From positions 1 through 64,000 of the forward strand of contig JACOEL010000004.1 in assembly GCA_024998625.1 (NCBI GenBank): a stretch of DNA of 64,000 bases, given 5' to 3'. The notes under the pieces are model-generated. The model searched no databases. It was given only the letters and a program-made list of their open reading frames with translations, and had not been told where the DNA came from. Source of the DNA: Nitrospira sp. (GTDB lineage Bacteria > Nitrospirota > Nitrospiria > Nitrospirales > Nitrospiraceae). Position 1 is the stretch's first letter. Every line of letters starts with the position of its first letter. Below are positions 18,692 through 29,262 of the stretch, one piece after another. A program made the position numbers and the translations under genes.

Positions 18692-20536
18692 ATGAATATT
18701 CTTGGCATTTCTGCATTCTACCACGACAGTGCCGCATGTTTGGTGCGTGATGGGGAAATCATTGCCGCGGCTCAGGAAGAGCGCTTCACGAGAAAGAAGC
18801 ATGATCCCGGGTTTCCTCATAGAGCCATCGACTACTGTCTTCATGAAGGACGGATAGAGCTCGAAGATGTCCGGCGCCTTGTCTTCTATGACAAGCCACT
18901 GGTGAAGTTTGAGCGACTGCTAGAAACCTATCTAGCTTTTGCGCCTAGGGGTGTTCAATCTTTCGTGGCCGCCATGCCGGTGTGGCTGAAAGAGAAGCTT
19001 CTGTTGAAGAGTTTACTGCAGAAGGAATTTCTCCAGCATGCCCCGGGCCTGACGACAGCTTCCCTGCCACAGATTTTGTTTTCAGAGCACCATGAATCGC
19101 ATGCGGCATCGGCTTTTTTCCCCTCGCCTTATGAGAAGGCGGTGGTGTTGTGCATGGACGGGGTCGGGGAGTGGGCCACTACGTCGGCGTGGCTTGGGCA
19201 AGGGAATACACTGACACCCCTATGGGAAATTCCCTTCCCTCACTCCATCGGACTACTATACTCCGCCTTCACGTACTATACGGGTTTTAAGGTAAATTCC
19301 GGTGAATACAAAGTGATGGGTTTGGCGCCCTATGGTGAGCCTAAATATGTGAAAGCGATTTACGAACATTTGCTGGACCTCAAGCCGGATGGAACGTTCC
19401 GGCTCAATATGGATTATTTCAATTATTGCACCGGACTGACGATGACCGGAGGCAAGTTTGATGACGTTTTTGGGGGCCCACCTCGCAAGCCTGAGTCCAA
19501 GCTCACTCAGCGGGAGATGGACTTGGCTCGTTCAGTTCAAGAAGTGACAGAGGAGGTCATGCTACGTCTGTCGCGGACGCTGCATCGAGAAACCGGCGTT
19601 GATTATATGTGTATGGCCGGTGGTGTGGCGCTGAATTGTGTCGGGAACGGCCGTATTCTTCGGGAGGGGCCCTTCAAGGGGCTCTGGATACAGCCTGCTG
19701 CAGGCGATGCCGGAGGTGCTCTAGGTGCTGCGTTGACTGCCTGGCATCAGTATGAACAACAACCGCGCAAGGTGATTTCCGGCAAGGATGGTATCAAGGG
19801 ATCGTATTTGGGCCCCTGTCATAGCAACGAGGAAATTGAAGCATATCTGAAAAAGGTTGAGGCGCCGTATGTCAGGCTCGATGAGAATCAACTCTATGCC
19901 CGTGTAGCCGAAGAACTTGCTGCAGGGAAGGTCGTGGGTTGGCTACAGGGACGAATGGAATTTGGACCTCGGGCATTGGGAGGCCGTAGCATCCTAGGCG
20001 ATGCGCGCAATCGAGACATGCAGTCGGTGATGAACCTTAAGATTAAGTATCGGGAATCGTTTAGGCCTTTCGCACCATCGGTCTTGCGAGAACGAGTCTC
20101 CGACTATTTCGTCCTCGATGCCGACAGCCCCTATATGCTACTCGTAGCGCCTGTCGTAGAAAAACGACGTCTCCCTGTGAGTTCCGCGCACGATGGCTTG
20201 TGGGGGATAGAACTGCTGAATATCCCGCGGTCCGATATTCCCGCCGTGACTCACCTTGACTACTCAGCACGTGTTCAAACTGTCCATCGGGACACAAATC
20301 CACGGTACTATGCGTTGCTGAAAGCTTTTGAAGCAAAGACGGGGCATGCCGTGTTGGTAAATACTTCCTTCAATGTGAGAGGGGAACCAATTGTCGGCAC
20401 GCCGGAAGATGCCTATCGATGTTTTATGCGAACGGAAATGGACGTGCTCGTGCTGGAGAATTGCGTGTTGCTTAAGGCCGATCAGAAGCCGCTTGAAGGC
20501 GATTCGGATTGGAAGAAAGAATTTGAGCTCGACTAA
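18692..20536 (+). CDS. Carbamoyltransferase (NodU/CmcH/SxtI-type)
   Basis: MNILGISAFYHDSAACLVRDGEIIAAAQEERFTRKKHDPGFP; GGVALNCVGNGRI; GRMEFGPRALGGRSIL; internal Met chosen. Confidence 0.95.
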   Translation: MNILGISAFYHDSAACLVRDGEIIAAAQEERFTRKKHDPGFPHRAIDYCLHEGRIELEDVRRLVFYDKPLVKFERLLETYLAFAPRGVQSFVAAMPVWLKEKLLLKSLLQKEFLQHAPGLTTASLPQILFSEHHESHAASAFFPSPYEKAVVLCMDGVGEWATTSAWLGQGNTLTPLWEIPFPHSIGLLYSAFTYYTGFKVNSGEYKVMGLAPYGEPKYVKAIYEHLLDLKPDGTFRLNMDYFNYCTGLTMTGGKFDDVFGGPPRKPESKLTQREMDLARSVQEVTEEVMLRLSRTLHRETGVDYMCMAGGVALNCVGNGRILREGPFKGLWIQPAAGDAGGALGAALTAWHQYEQQPRKVISGKDGIKGSYLGPCHSNEEIEAYLKKVEAPYVRLDENQLYARVAEELAAGKVVGWLQGRMEFGPRALGGRSILGDARNRDMQSVMNLKIKYRESFRPFAPSVLRERVSDYFVLDADSPYMLLVAPVVEKRRLPVSSAHDGLWGIELLNIPRSDIPAVTHLDYSARVQTVHRDTNPRYYALLKAFEAKTGHAVLVNTSFNVRGEPIVGTPEDAYRCFMRTEMDVLVLENCVLLKADQKPLEGDSDWKKEFELD

Positions 20537-20572
20537 CCAGTAAGGCAGTGAAGGAGAAGGAGGAATTGATTC

Positions 20573-21583
20573 ATGCGAATTCTGATTACGGGTGGAGCAG
20601 GGTTTCTCGGTAGTCACTTATCCGATCTGCTGATTGGTCAGGGACATGATGTGATTGCGCTGGATAATTTGATCACCGGACGAGCGGAAAATATTGCTCA
20701 CCTGATCGGAAATCCGAAATTCAGCTTTGTGAAATACAACGTGTGCGACTATTTGCATGTCGATGGGCAATTGGACGCGGTGATGCATTTTGCCTCTCCG
20801 GCGAGCCCTCAGGATTATCTTGAGATGCCTATTGCGACTTTGAAGGTGGGGGCCTTGGGAACACACAAGGCGTTGGGATTGGCGAAGGCCAAAGGGGCGC
20901 GGTTTCTATTGGCGAGCACCTCTGAAGTCTATGGCGACCCATTGCTCAACCCTCAACCGGAAACCTACTGGGGTAATGTGAATCCCATCGGCGCGCGTGG
21001 GGTCTATGATGAGGCGAAGAGATTTGCTGAGGCTATGACGATGGCCTATCACCGATATCATGGAGTCGACACAAGAATCGTTCGGATATTCAATACCTAC
21101 GGCCCAAGGATGAGGCCGAAGGATGGTCGGGTCGTCTCGAATTTCATCGTACAGGCCCTTCAGGGAAAACCGCTGACGGTCTTTGGAGACGGCTCCCAGA
21201 CACGCAGCTTTTGCTATGTCGATGATTTGGTTCGTGGTATCGTGGCGTTATTGATGGTCAAATCAGACAGGTCTGTGGCGCAACGCACTGATCGTACGAA
21301 GTTCCTCACTCAGAAGCCCGACGCCATCCTGGACAGCATTCATGATCCGGTCAATATCGGGAATCCACGAGAACTTACGGTTCGTGGTATTGCTGAGATC
21401 ATTCTGAAAATTACCGGTTCCAAGAGTGTTATCGAAGAGCGTCCACTACCAGCAGATGATCCGAAGGTTCGTCGGCCGGATATTACGAGAGCTAAGAGTC
21501 TCTTAGGCTGGGAACCGAAAGTAGAACTCGAGGATGGTATTCGGAAGGCCACGGAGTACTTTCGCCAGGTTATTGCGAAGTAA
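20573..21583 (+). CDS. UDP-glucuronate decarboxylase-like SDR
   Basis: [62 protein letters not shown]. Confidence 0.9.
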   Translation: MRILITGGAGFLGSHLSDLLIGQGHDVIALDNLITGRAENIAHLIGNPKFSFVKYNVCDYLHVDGQLDAVMHFASPASPQDYLEMPIATLKVGALGTHKALGLAKAKGARFLLASTSEVYGDPLLNPQPETYWGNVNPIGARGVYDEAKRFAEAMTMAYHRYHGVDTRIVRIFNTYGPRMRPKDGRVVSNFIVQALQGKPLTVFGDGSQTRSFCYVDDLVRGIVALLMVKSDRSVAQRTDRTKFLTQKPDAILDSIHDPVNIGNPRELTVRGIAEIILKITGSKSVIEERPLPADDPKVRRPDITRAKSLLGWEPKVELEDGIRKATEYFRQVIAK

Positions 21584-21635
21584 TGGGTGTTCGGTGACGC
21601 TAGGCTAGAAAGGGCAGGGGCAGCAGATAGTTATT

Positions 21636-23537
21636 ATGTGTGGGATTGCGATTGCCATAGGGCTGAATGGACGGCCCATCGAACGAGTAGCCGTTGAGCG
21701 GATGGCCAAAAGCTTGGTCCATCGGGGCCCCGATGACGGTGGCATCTATCTGGATGGTGCTGTCGGAATGGGATTTCGTCGTCTTTCGATTCTTGATTTG
21801 TCCGAAGCGGGTCATCAGCCCATGGTTAGTGAAGATGGGCAGTATGTGCTGGTCTTCAACGGCGAAATCTTCAATTATGTCGAACTGCGATCGGAACTTC
21901 GTCAATTGGGGTACCAGTTTCGGTCCAGCGGGGACAGCGAGGTCCTGCTTGCGGCATATCGTGAATGGGGTCGTGAGTGCTTGTCCAAACTCAATGGCAT
22001 GTGGGCGTTTGTGATTTATGATCGTCGATATCGGCGGATTTTTGGGTCGCGCGATCGATTCGGTGTCAAGCCGCTGTACTACAGTCGTACCTCCGATGTG
22101 ATGCAATTCGCTTCGGAGATTAAGGCGTTGCGAGCATCTGGTTATCAGCCCGGTGAGATCAATTGGCGGACAGCGGCCAGGTTCCTGTTCGAGGGACGCC
22201 TGGATAGCCAGGTTCAGACGTTCTACCAAGGCATCGAGCAGATTCCTCCGGGGAGCGGATTTGAACTGACGCTAGATGGTACCTGGCATCAATGGTCTTT
22301 TTGGTCTCTCGAGGAGTTACCTCCGAGTGCATCCAAGGACCCTGCGGCGACGTTCGCAGATCTGTTTGAAGATTCGGTTCGAATTCGAATGCGAAGCGAT
22401 GTCCCAGTGGGGGTATGCTTGTCTGGGGGGCTTGATTCGACTGCGATTATTTGTGCCGCGGCGCGCCAGCGAGGTGATGGTGCCGGGGTAGAATCCGAAT
22501 CCCTCCAGGCCTTTTGTTATATGGCCAAGGAGTTTGATGAGTCGAAGTATATTGCCGACACATTGACTCAAACCCACGCCCAATTAAGACAACTCGAAAC
22601 CAGCCCGGCTGAACTGTGGAACGATTTGCGCAAGCTTCTCTGGTTTCAGGACGAGCCGGTGCATACCATGACCGCCGTAGTCGGCTATCAGCTCATGCGT
22701 CTGGCCGCCTCCCATGGAATTCGTGTTGTATTGAACGGACAGGGAGCTGATGAGACTATTGGGGGCTATTCCAGTTATTTCCAAGACTATTGGGTATCAC
22801 TTCTTCGACAGGGGCGGGTGCGAGAAGCGTGGGAAGCTGTGAGGGCCTATACAGAGGCTCATGGCGGGAATTCACGTCAGCGTTTTGCCGCAGCTGCTGC
22901 CCGGTGTCTCTCATGGGAAATGTATAAATTCAGTGCGTACCGCAGTTGGGCGCAAGCTCGGCGCCAGATACGTCTCCGTCAAAATCCGTGGTTTAGTGAT
23001 GACCTCACCAAGCATTTCATCAATGAAGATGTCCCGCCGACCTCTCCGACCTTGTCGAACGCATTGAAGCAGTCAGTTGTTTCCGCGCCGTTGCCTCTGT
23101 ACTTACGGATTGAGGATCGCAACTCCATGGCCCACTCGGTGGAAGCGCGGCTTCCGTTTTTGGACTATCGCCTGGTGTCCTTTGTGTCAGGCCTTTCAGA
23201 TGACTGGAAGGTACGTGGGCCCTGGAATAAATATGTGCTCCGAGAAGGCATGAAGGGGCGGATTCCAGAGTCAGTGCGGTCACGCGTGGATAAAATGGGT
23301 TTTCCCACCGCGGGCAAGAAGTGGTTTGCGCATGATCTCTATGAGCCGCTTCGAGATATCCTCGGGAGTCAGGCTGTTCGCGAACGAGGTATTTATAACG
23401 CGGACGTCGTGATCAATGATCTGGAGCGTCACCGCAGAGGTGAAATAGATTTGGCCAACAGGATCTTCCACGTCGCGGAATTTGAGATCTTGTTGGATCT
23501 CGTGAGCCAAGACTCGGTCTTACGGCGTGATATATAG
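21636..23537 (+). CDS. asnB: Asparagine synthase (glutamine-hydrolysing)
   Basis: MCGIAIAIG class II glutaminase; SGGLDSTAIICAA PPi loop. Confidence 0.95.
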   Translation: MCGIAIAIGLNGRPIERVAVERMAKSLVHRGPDDGGIYLDGAVGMGFRRLSILDLSEAGHQPMVSEDGQYVLVFNGEIFNYVELRSELRQLGYQFRSSGDSEVLLAAYREWGRECLSKLNGMWAFVIYDRRYRRIFGSRDRFGVKPLYYSRTSDVMQFASEIKALRASGYQPGEINWRTAARFLFEGRLDSQVQTFYQGIEQIPPGSGFELTLDGTWHQWSFWSLEELPPSASKDPAATFADLFEDSVRIRMRSDVPVGVCLSGGLDSTAIICAAARQRGDGAGVESESLQAFCYMAKEFDESKYIADTLTQTHAQLRQLETSPAELWNDLRKLLWFQDEPVHTMTAVVGYQLMRLAASHGIRVVLNGQGADETIGGYSSYFQDYWVSLLRQGRVREAWEAVRAYTEAHGGNSRQRFAAAAARCLSWEMYKFSAYRSWAQARRQIRLRQNPWFSDDLTKHFINEDVPPTSPTLSNALKQSVVSAPLPLYLRIEDRNSMAHSVEARLPFLDYRLVSFVSGLSDDWKVRGPWNKYVLREGMKGRIPESVRSRVDKMGFPTAGKKWFAHDLYEPLRDILGSQAVRERGIYNADVVINDLERHRRGEIDLANRIFHVAEFEILLDLVSQDSVLRRDI

Positions 23538-23667
23538 CCCGGAGCGGCTTTCCCCTGCTGCACCTTGCTGAGTTCTCCAGTGTGTGCTGGCCACATCATG
23601 GATGTAACACCTACTTGCTCGTGATCAAGGTCGTGTTTAGCGGGTTGCCTAACATGCGTGGAACGCC

Positions 23668-25080
23668 ATGGGATGCCATGGCGTCGATGGTGAAACTGTG
23701 AAGCGAGTCCTGATCGTCGCCTACTATTTCCCGCCGGTTGCGGCGAGTGGGGCGATGCGTCCGCTTGGTTTTTGCCGCAACCTTCCGGCATTTGGGTGGC
23801 AGCCGAAAGTGCTCACGACAACGCCAGAGTGCGTCTATCCGGTGCATCAGATTGATCAGAAGCTCGGTGTGCGTGTGCCGGAGACTGTCGAAGTGATTCG
23901 TGTGCCTTATATCGACCGACTTCAGCAGATTTTACAGTATCGCGAAGTGCTCCGGGGAATACTAAAAGGGAATGCGAATCAGGGTGGGGATGGGAAGGAT
24001 CTGAAAAATGAGGCATCTGCTTCGTCATCTCAACCGGGAACAGGTCGCCCAACGTTGAAGGAGTTTTTCTTGGATTGGGCATTCGCGTTTCCTGATCGAC
24101 AATGTGGCTGGCTCTCGCAGGTCGTGAGGCACTTTCAGCGGATCAGAGAGAAGGAAATGCCGGACGTTATCTTTGCGACGGGTGGGCCGTGGACAAGTTT
24201 TTTGGTCGGCTCAACCCTGGCCAAGCAGTTCAATCGACCACTGGTGCTGGATTATCGCGATCCATGGAATTGTAACCCGTATTATTCCTTCAGTTCTCGG
24301 TTGTTGATCAGGAAATCACAAGCGGTTGAGGCGAGAGTTTGTAAGGCTGCTAGTCACGTCATTGCTAATACCGTGGAGCTTCGCGAACGACTCATTGAGG
24401 ACTACGATGAACTCCGAGGTCGCTGTACCTGGATTCCCAACGGGTTCGATCGGGACGTGTTGCCTCTCGGGCAGATCCCTGCTGAGCAATTGGATGGCCT
24501 CTCTCCCTCGACAGGGTATGAACTTTGTCATTTCGGGACGGTCTACGGGAAGAGGACTCCGCGTGTCTTACTGCAGGCAATGTGGGAGTTATTTCAAGAG
24601 GGTCGATTGAAGCCGGAAGCGATTCGATTGCGCTTCGTAGGAGGATGGGACACAACTGATCAGGAATGTGAGCGGTATGCAGCAGAGCTCGAGAAACGTT
24701 CTTTTTTGCGACGCGAGCCGCCGATGTCGCACAGCTTGTGCCTAGAAGAGATGCAACGATCCAGCGTGCTCTTGGTGCTTCAGCCCGACTCCCCTTTGCA
24801 GGTACCGGCCAAAATTTACGAATATGTTGCGACTGGTCGACCGCTGTTGTTGATCGGTGGGGAGGGTGCAACCGCCAATCTAGTCACTCGGCATGCTCTG
24901 GGTGTAAGTAGCCCGAATCAGCTGGCTGCGATCAAAGTGCTTCTCAACGAGTTGGCAACAGGAGCGCGAAAACTTGTTCATCCTGATGTGGCGCGTTTGA
25001 ACCGGTTCGATTATCGATCGTTGGCTGGAGAATTGGCGGCTGTACTCGATGTTGCCACTGGGGCGAACGAATCTTCCTAA
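23668..25080 (+). CDS. Glycosyltransferase family 4-like
   Basis: RVLIVAYYFPPVAASGAMRPLGFCRNLPAFGWQPKVLT; C-terminal YEYVATGRPLLLIGG. Confidence 0.85.
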   Translation: MGCHGVDGETVKRVLIVAYYFPPVAASGAMRPLGFCRNLPAFGWQPKVLTTTPECVYPVHQIDQKLGVRVPETVEVIRVPYIDRLQQILQYREVLRGILKGNANQGGDGKDLKNEASASSSQPGTGRPTLKEFFLDWAFAFPDRQCGWLSQVVRHFQRIREKEMPDVIFATGGPWTSFLVGSTLAKQFNRPLVLDYRDPWNCNPYYSFSSRLLIRKSQAVEARVCKAASHVIANTVELRERLIEDYDELRGRCTWIPNGFDRDVLPLGQIPAEQLDGLSPSTGYELCHFGTVYGKRTPRVLLQAMWELFQEGRLKPEAIRLRFVGGWDTTDQECERYAAELEKRSFLRREPPMSHSLCLEEMQRSSVLLVLQPDSPLQVPAKIYEYVATGRPLLLIGGEGATANLVTRHALGVSSPNQLAAIKVLLNELATGARKLVHPDVARLNRFDYRSLAGELAAVLDVATGANESS

Positions 25081-25090
25081 TGTTGTCGTT

Positions 25091-26137
25091 ATGAGTACGA
25101 TGGACTCCTCAATCCTCGGCCGAACCGATGCCGAAATCCTCGCATGGGAAAGCTATGTGCTAGGTTCTTCTATCGCGACGGGGTATCATCAGGCCGGCTG
25201 GCGCTGCGTAATTGAAGAGGCCTTTGGGCATCCCACATACTATTTGAAGGTGCAGGAGCAGGATGGTGTAGTGCAGGGCGTTCTGCCGCTGGTTCTTCTG
25301 GCAAGCCGAGGGTTTGGACGCTTCCTTGTATCCCTGCCGTTCGTAAATTACGGCGGGGTGGTTGCGAGTTCAGCGGAAGCATATCGCTTGCTGGAGGCAC
25401 GTGCCGTTGAGCATGCGCGGGAGCTGAACGCGGATCATATCGAGCTCCGACACCAGGCGATGCTGGACACGTCTTGGGTGGCCACCGAACGAAAAGTGTC
25501 CATGCGACTTCCGTTGCCGAACTCCTATGAGCAGTTGGTCAAAGGATTTCCCTCCAAATTGCGAAGCCAGGTTCGTCGGGCTCAAAAAGAGGGTATGACG
25601 GCGCGCGTAGGTGGGAATGAGTGTCTTGATGAGTTTTATACAGTCTTTTCCCGATGCATGCGCGATTTAGGGACACCGGTTTATGGGAAAGGATTTTTTG
25701 CAAAGATTCTCGAGGTGTTTCCCAAGGAGGCGCGCATCTGCATTGTTTCCCATGGTCAGACGCCGGTTGCCGCAGGTTTCCTATACGGATTCCGGTCGTC
25801 TTTAGAAATTCCTTGGGCCGCGTCTGATAAACGGTTTAACAAGCTGGCGCCAAATATGTTGCTCTACGGCACGGTGTTGGAATATGCCTGCCAACAGGGT
25901 TTTCAGGTCTTTGACTTTGGCCGTTCAAGTCCCGACAGCGGAACCTATCGATTCAAGGAGCAATGGGGAGCTCAGCCACACCAGCTGTATTGGTACTATT
26001 GGATGAAAGACGGGCGTGCGGTTCCCCAGCTCAATCCGCAAAATCCGAAATATGCTCTCGCAATTCGTCTGTGGCAGAAATTGCCTGTGGTAGTCGCGAA
26101 TCTGATTGGCCCTTACATTGTGAAGCATCTTCCATGA
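25091..26137 (+). CDS. FemAB-family (GNAT) protein, resembles the XrtA/PEP-CTERM-associated FemAB
   Basis: PSKLRSQVRRAQKEGM; FDFGRSSPDSGTYRFKEQWGAQPHQLYWYYW. Confidence 0.82.
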   Translation: MSTMDSSILGRTDAEILAWESYVLGSSIATGYHQAGWRCVIEEAFGHPTYYLKVQEQDGVVQGVLPLVLLASRGFGRFLVSLPFVNYGGVVASSAEAYRLLEARAVEHARELNADHIELRHQAMLDTSWVATERKVSMRLPLPNSYEQLVKGFPSKLRSQVRRAQKEGMTARVGGNECLDEFYTVFSRCMRDLGTPVYGKGFFAKILEVFPKEARICIVSHGQTPVAAGFLYGFRSSLEIPWAASDKRFNKLAPNMLLYGTVLEYACQQGFQVFDFGRSSPDSGTYRFKEQWGAQPHQLYWYYWMKDGRAVPQLNPQNPKYALAIRLWQKLPVVVANLIGPYIVKHLP

Positions 26138-27411
26138 AAGCTCAGCGAACGCTTCCTCCATCGGCCGCACCGATCGAATGGCGAGATCTCATTCAGGGGT
26201 TGATGGGGCTCGTGCACCCGCACGAAACCGTTGGGCGGCTACAGGCTGAATTTCGCCAATACTTCGGTGTGAAGCATGTCTGGTTTGTGTCATCGGGCAA
26301 AGCTGCTCTCAGCCTCATCTTCCGGGCACTGCATAGTCTGTCTGGGCGCAGTAAGGTAGTGCTTCCAGGATACACTTGTTTTTCTGTGCCGTCGGCGGTT
26401 GTTCATGCCCGATTGTCGGTGGCGCTATGTGACGTGGATCCGCTGTCGTTGGATTTCGACTTTGTGCAACTTTCCCACGTGGCTGATTCCAACGTCTTGT
26501 GCGTGTTGGCTACCCATCTACTGGGAATTGGCGTTGATGTCCCTAGAGTCGTCGAGCTGTGTCGTCAACGGGGCATTTTTGTCGTGGAGGATGTGGCGCA
26601 GGCGTTTGGTGGTGAACGCGATGGAGTTCCGTTCGGGGCGATGGGTGATGTTTCGTTTCTGAGTTTTGGGAGAGGGAAAAATATTACGTGCGGTTCAGGG
26701 GGCGCCATTCTTACGAATGATGATCGGATAGGTGAAGCCGTGGCTCGGGAATATGCATTGCTTCCCGAGGAGTCGCTGGCTGACATGTTGAAGAATTGGC
26801 TCGAGGTGGCACTTACGAAGGTGTTGATTAACCCGTCCCTCTATTGGCTGCCGGCTGGGCTTCCGTTTTTAAAGTTGGGAGAGACAAAGTTCTACACGGA
26901 TTTTCCAATCGCTCGTCTGGATCCGATACGTGCCGGCTTGTTGCGTCGTTGGAAACGGCGGCTCGCCAATTCGACCGCAAGTCGGGTAGGGCATTCCGAG
27001 CAGATCCTCCGCTCGTTGGCCCTGTCGAATGTGCAGACAATTAAGCCGTCTGGGCGAGGTCAGTCAGTGTACCTGCGATTGCCCGTATTGATGCGATCGA
27101 AGCAGGAAAAAGAGGCGGTCTGTCGGACCTCCGCCGATCAGGGGCTGGGAATCAGTCCCCTGTACCCGTCATCCCTTCAGTACATCGCTGAACTCCGTGA
27201 CACCCTCTCATCTCAGAATGTGCCTCAGTCGACTATGATCGCAGATCGACTGATTACGCTTCCAACCCATGAACTGGTGTCAGCGTCCGATATCGCTCGG
27301 ATTTCCAGTGTCATTCAGGCATCTCAGCGGGTTGACGGCGCAGCGACGATTTCTCCGCCGGGTAGTCCGAACCGGCAGCGTCATGCTTCTGAGCTGCCTC
27401 GGATAATTTGA
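26134..27411 (+). CDS. DegT/DnrJ/EryC1/StrS-family aminotransferase
   Basis: VLPGYTCFSVPSAV; VVEDVAQAFGG; SFGRGKNITCGSGGAI PLP-Lys region; ATGA overlap with the preceding gene. Confidence 0.85.
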   Translation: MKAQRTLPPSAAPIEWRDLIQGLMGLVHPHETVGRLQAEFRQYFGVKHVWFVSSGKAALSLIFRALHSLSGRSKVVLPGYTCFSVPSAVVHARLSVALCDVDPLSLDFDFVQLSHVADSNVLCVLATHLLGIGVDVPRVVELCRQRGIFVVEDVAQAFGGERDGVPFGAMGDVSFLSFGRGKNITCGSGGAILTNDDRIGEAVAREYALLPEESLADMLKNWLEVALTKVLINPSLYWLPAGLPFLKLGETKFYTDFPIARLDPIRAGLLRRWKRRLANSTASRVGHSEQILRSLALSNVQTIKPSGRGQSVYLRLPVLMRSKQEKEAVCRTSADQGLGISPLYPSSLQYIAELRDTLSSQNVPQSTMIADRLITLPTHELVSASDIARISSVIQASQRVDGAATISPPGSPNRQRHASELPRII

Positions 27412-27470
27412 GTGCCTGTGTGGTTTTGATTTGAGTGACGGCAGATTCTTAACACGGTAGGAAGCTGGCG

Positions 27471-28610
27471 ATGTGGTTTGTGGAATGGATATTCTGGGGG
27501 GCATTGGTATTCGTAGCGTATGCCTATGCCGGATACCCTCTCGCGTTGCTCGTCCTGTCCGGGTTCAGGAACCGACCCGTGCTGATTGGCGATATTCAAC
27601 CGCGGGTCTCGTTTGTAATCACAGCTTACAATGAAGAGGCGCGCATCAAAGAGAAGATTGAAAATAGTCTCCAGCAGCAGTATCCCCGTGAGCGGCTCGA
27701 AATCGTTGTGGCCTCTGATTGCTCGTCAGACCGGACCGACGACATCGTACGATCGTATGCGGCTTTGGGTGTGCGGCTTGTGCGTGCCCAGGAGCGAAGA
27801 GGCAAAGAAGCAGCTCAGAAATTGGCGGTCAGCCAGACGAATGGAGAAATACTGGTGTTCTCGGACGTCGCTACGACTTTGCCTTCTCATGGCATTGCGA
27901 ATATTGTGAAGTCGTTCAATGATCCCACGGTCGGCTGTGTTAGTAGTGTGGACCAGTTTGTGGATGCTCAGGGCAATCTCAGTGGAGAAGGCGCGTATGT
28001 CAAGTACGAGATGTTGCTGCGTCACTTGGAAACGAAGGTGAATACGTTGGTCGGCCTCAGTGGATCATTCTTTGCCGCCAGGAGGACGGTCTGTAGTCCT
28101 TGGGCAGACGATCTGCAAAGCGATTTTAATACATTGCTGAATTCGATGAAGGCGGGGCTACGTGGGGTGTCGGATCCGGGAAGCGTGGGTTACTACAAGA
28201 ATTTGATGGACGAGAAGAAGGAATACCAGCGGAAAGTCCGAACCGTCTTAAGGGGAATCGCGGTGCTGATGCGTTCCCTGCCTATGCTCAATCCGTTTCG
28301 ATATGGCCTCTTTTCCTGGCAGTTGTTCAGCCACAAGTTGTGTCGATGGTTGGTACCGTTCGCGATGATCGGCCTACTGGGCTCAAATATTATTTTGGCA
28401 ATAGATCCCGGGCCGTACCGGATTCTATTGCTGGGGCAAGTCCTCTTTTATGCCGTTGCAGGTGCCTATGCCTGCTGTACCTGGATGCCAAAGAGCAATG
28501 TGTTTCGATTGCCCTCGTTTTTTGTTCTTGTCAACCTTTCCATCATCGACGCATGGATGCGGTATTTTCGGGGAGATCGGGTGTTCCGTTGGGAGCCATC
28601 CAAGCGCTAA
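27471..28610 (+). CDS. Membrane glycosyltransferase family 2
   Basis: RVSFVITAYNEEARIKEKIENSLQQQYPRERLEIVVASDCSSDRT; C-terminal TM helices. Confidence 0.9.
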   Translation: MWFVEWIFWGALVFVAYAYAGYPLALLVLSGFRNRPVLIGDIQPRVSFVITAYNEEARIKEKIENSLQQQYPRERLEIVVASDCSSDRTDDIVRSYAALGVRLVRAQERRGKEAAQKLAVSQTNGEILVFSDVATTLPSHGIANIVKSFNDPTVGCVSSVDQFVDAQGNLSGEGAYVKYEMLLRHLETKVNTLVGLSGSFFAARRTVCSPWADDLQSDFNTLLNSMKAGLRGVSDPGSVGYYKNLMDEKKEYQRKVRTVLRGIAVLMRSLPMLNPFRYGLFSWQLFSHKLCRWLVPFAMIGLLGSNIILAIDPGPYRILLLGQVLFYAVAGAYACCTWMPKSNVFRLPSFFVLVNLSIIDAWMRYFRGDRVFRWEPSKR

Positions 28611-28675
28611 GGCATGAATGACTATATTGATTGGGACTGTAACGCAAGAACCACATAGGTACAGTGAGGTGCTGA

Positions 28676-29071
28676 ATGAATGTGATGGTTGAAAAGAAAG
28701 AGTTGCGCAACTTTGGGTTAATTGTCGGTGGGGTTTTTATTCTGATCGGTGTCTGGCCTCTGATCCGGCATGGTGACGGGGTGCGCCTATGGGCCATCGT
28801 GCCGGGATCATTATTGATTCCATTGGGATTAGCGGTCCCAACCATTCTCGCGCCTCTTTTTAAAGTGTGGATGAAAGTCGGCCACGTGATGGGATGGATC
28901 AATACCAGGATCATTTTAGGGGTTCTGTACTTTGGACTCATCACCCCGATGGGAGTGATCATGCGGATGTTTGGTTGGGACTCAATGCGAAGAGCGCTGA
29001 GCCGAGATGCCGAAAGTTATCGAGTCGTGCGGCAGGCCAGGCCACGCGACCACATGACCAGACAATTTTAA
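28676..29071 (+). CDS. SxtJ-family membrane protein
   Basis: ELRNFGLIVGGVFILIGVWPL ... GWINTRIILGVLYFGLITPMGVIMRMFGWDSMRR. Confidence 0.75.
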   Translation: MNVMVEKKELRNFGLIVGGVFILIGVWPLIRHGDGVRLWAIVPGSLLIPLGLAVPTILAPLFKVWMKVGHVMGWINTRIILGVLYFGLITPMGVIMRMFGWDSMRRALSRDAESYRVVRQARPRDHMTRQF

Positions 29072-29087
29072 GCAAACGGAGGGCAGT

Positions 29088-29240
29088 ATGGGCGAGTTCC
29101 TAACAGAGCTGTGGGCCTTCATGAAAGAACGAAAGAAATTCTGGCTGCTGCCGATTATTGTGATGCTCGTGCTCTTGGGCAGCTTGATCGTGCTAACGCA
29201 AGGGTCAGCGGTGGCTCCGTTTATCTATACGTTGTTTTAA
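29088..29240 (+). CDS. DUF5989/SxtK-like single-TM small protein (50 aa; absent from supplied ORF track)
   Basis: Own translation: MGEFLTELWAFMKERKKFWLLPIIVMLVLLGSLIVLTQGSAVAPFIYTLF; GGAGGG RBS-like sequence upstream; directly downstream of the SxtJ-like gene. Confidence 0.8.
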   Translation: MGEFLTELWAFMKERKKFWLLPIIVMLVLLGSLIVLTQGSAVAPFIYTLF

Positions 29241-29262
29241 TGTCGAGTTTGCAGCTATTGAG

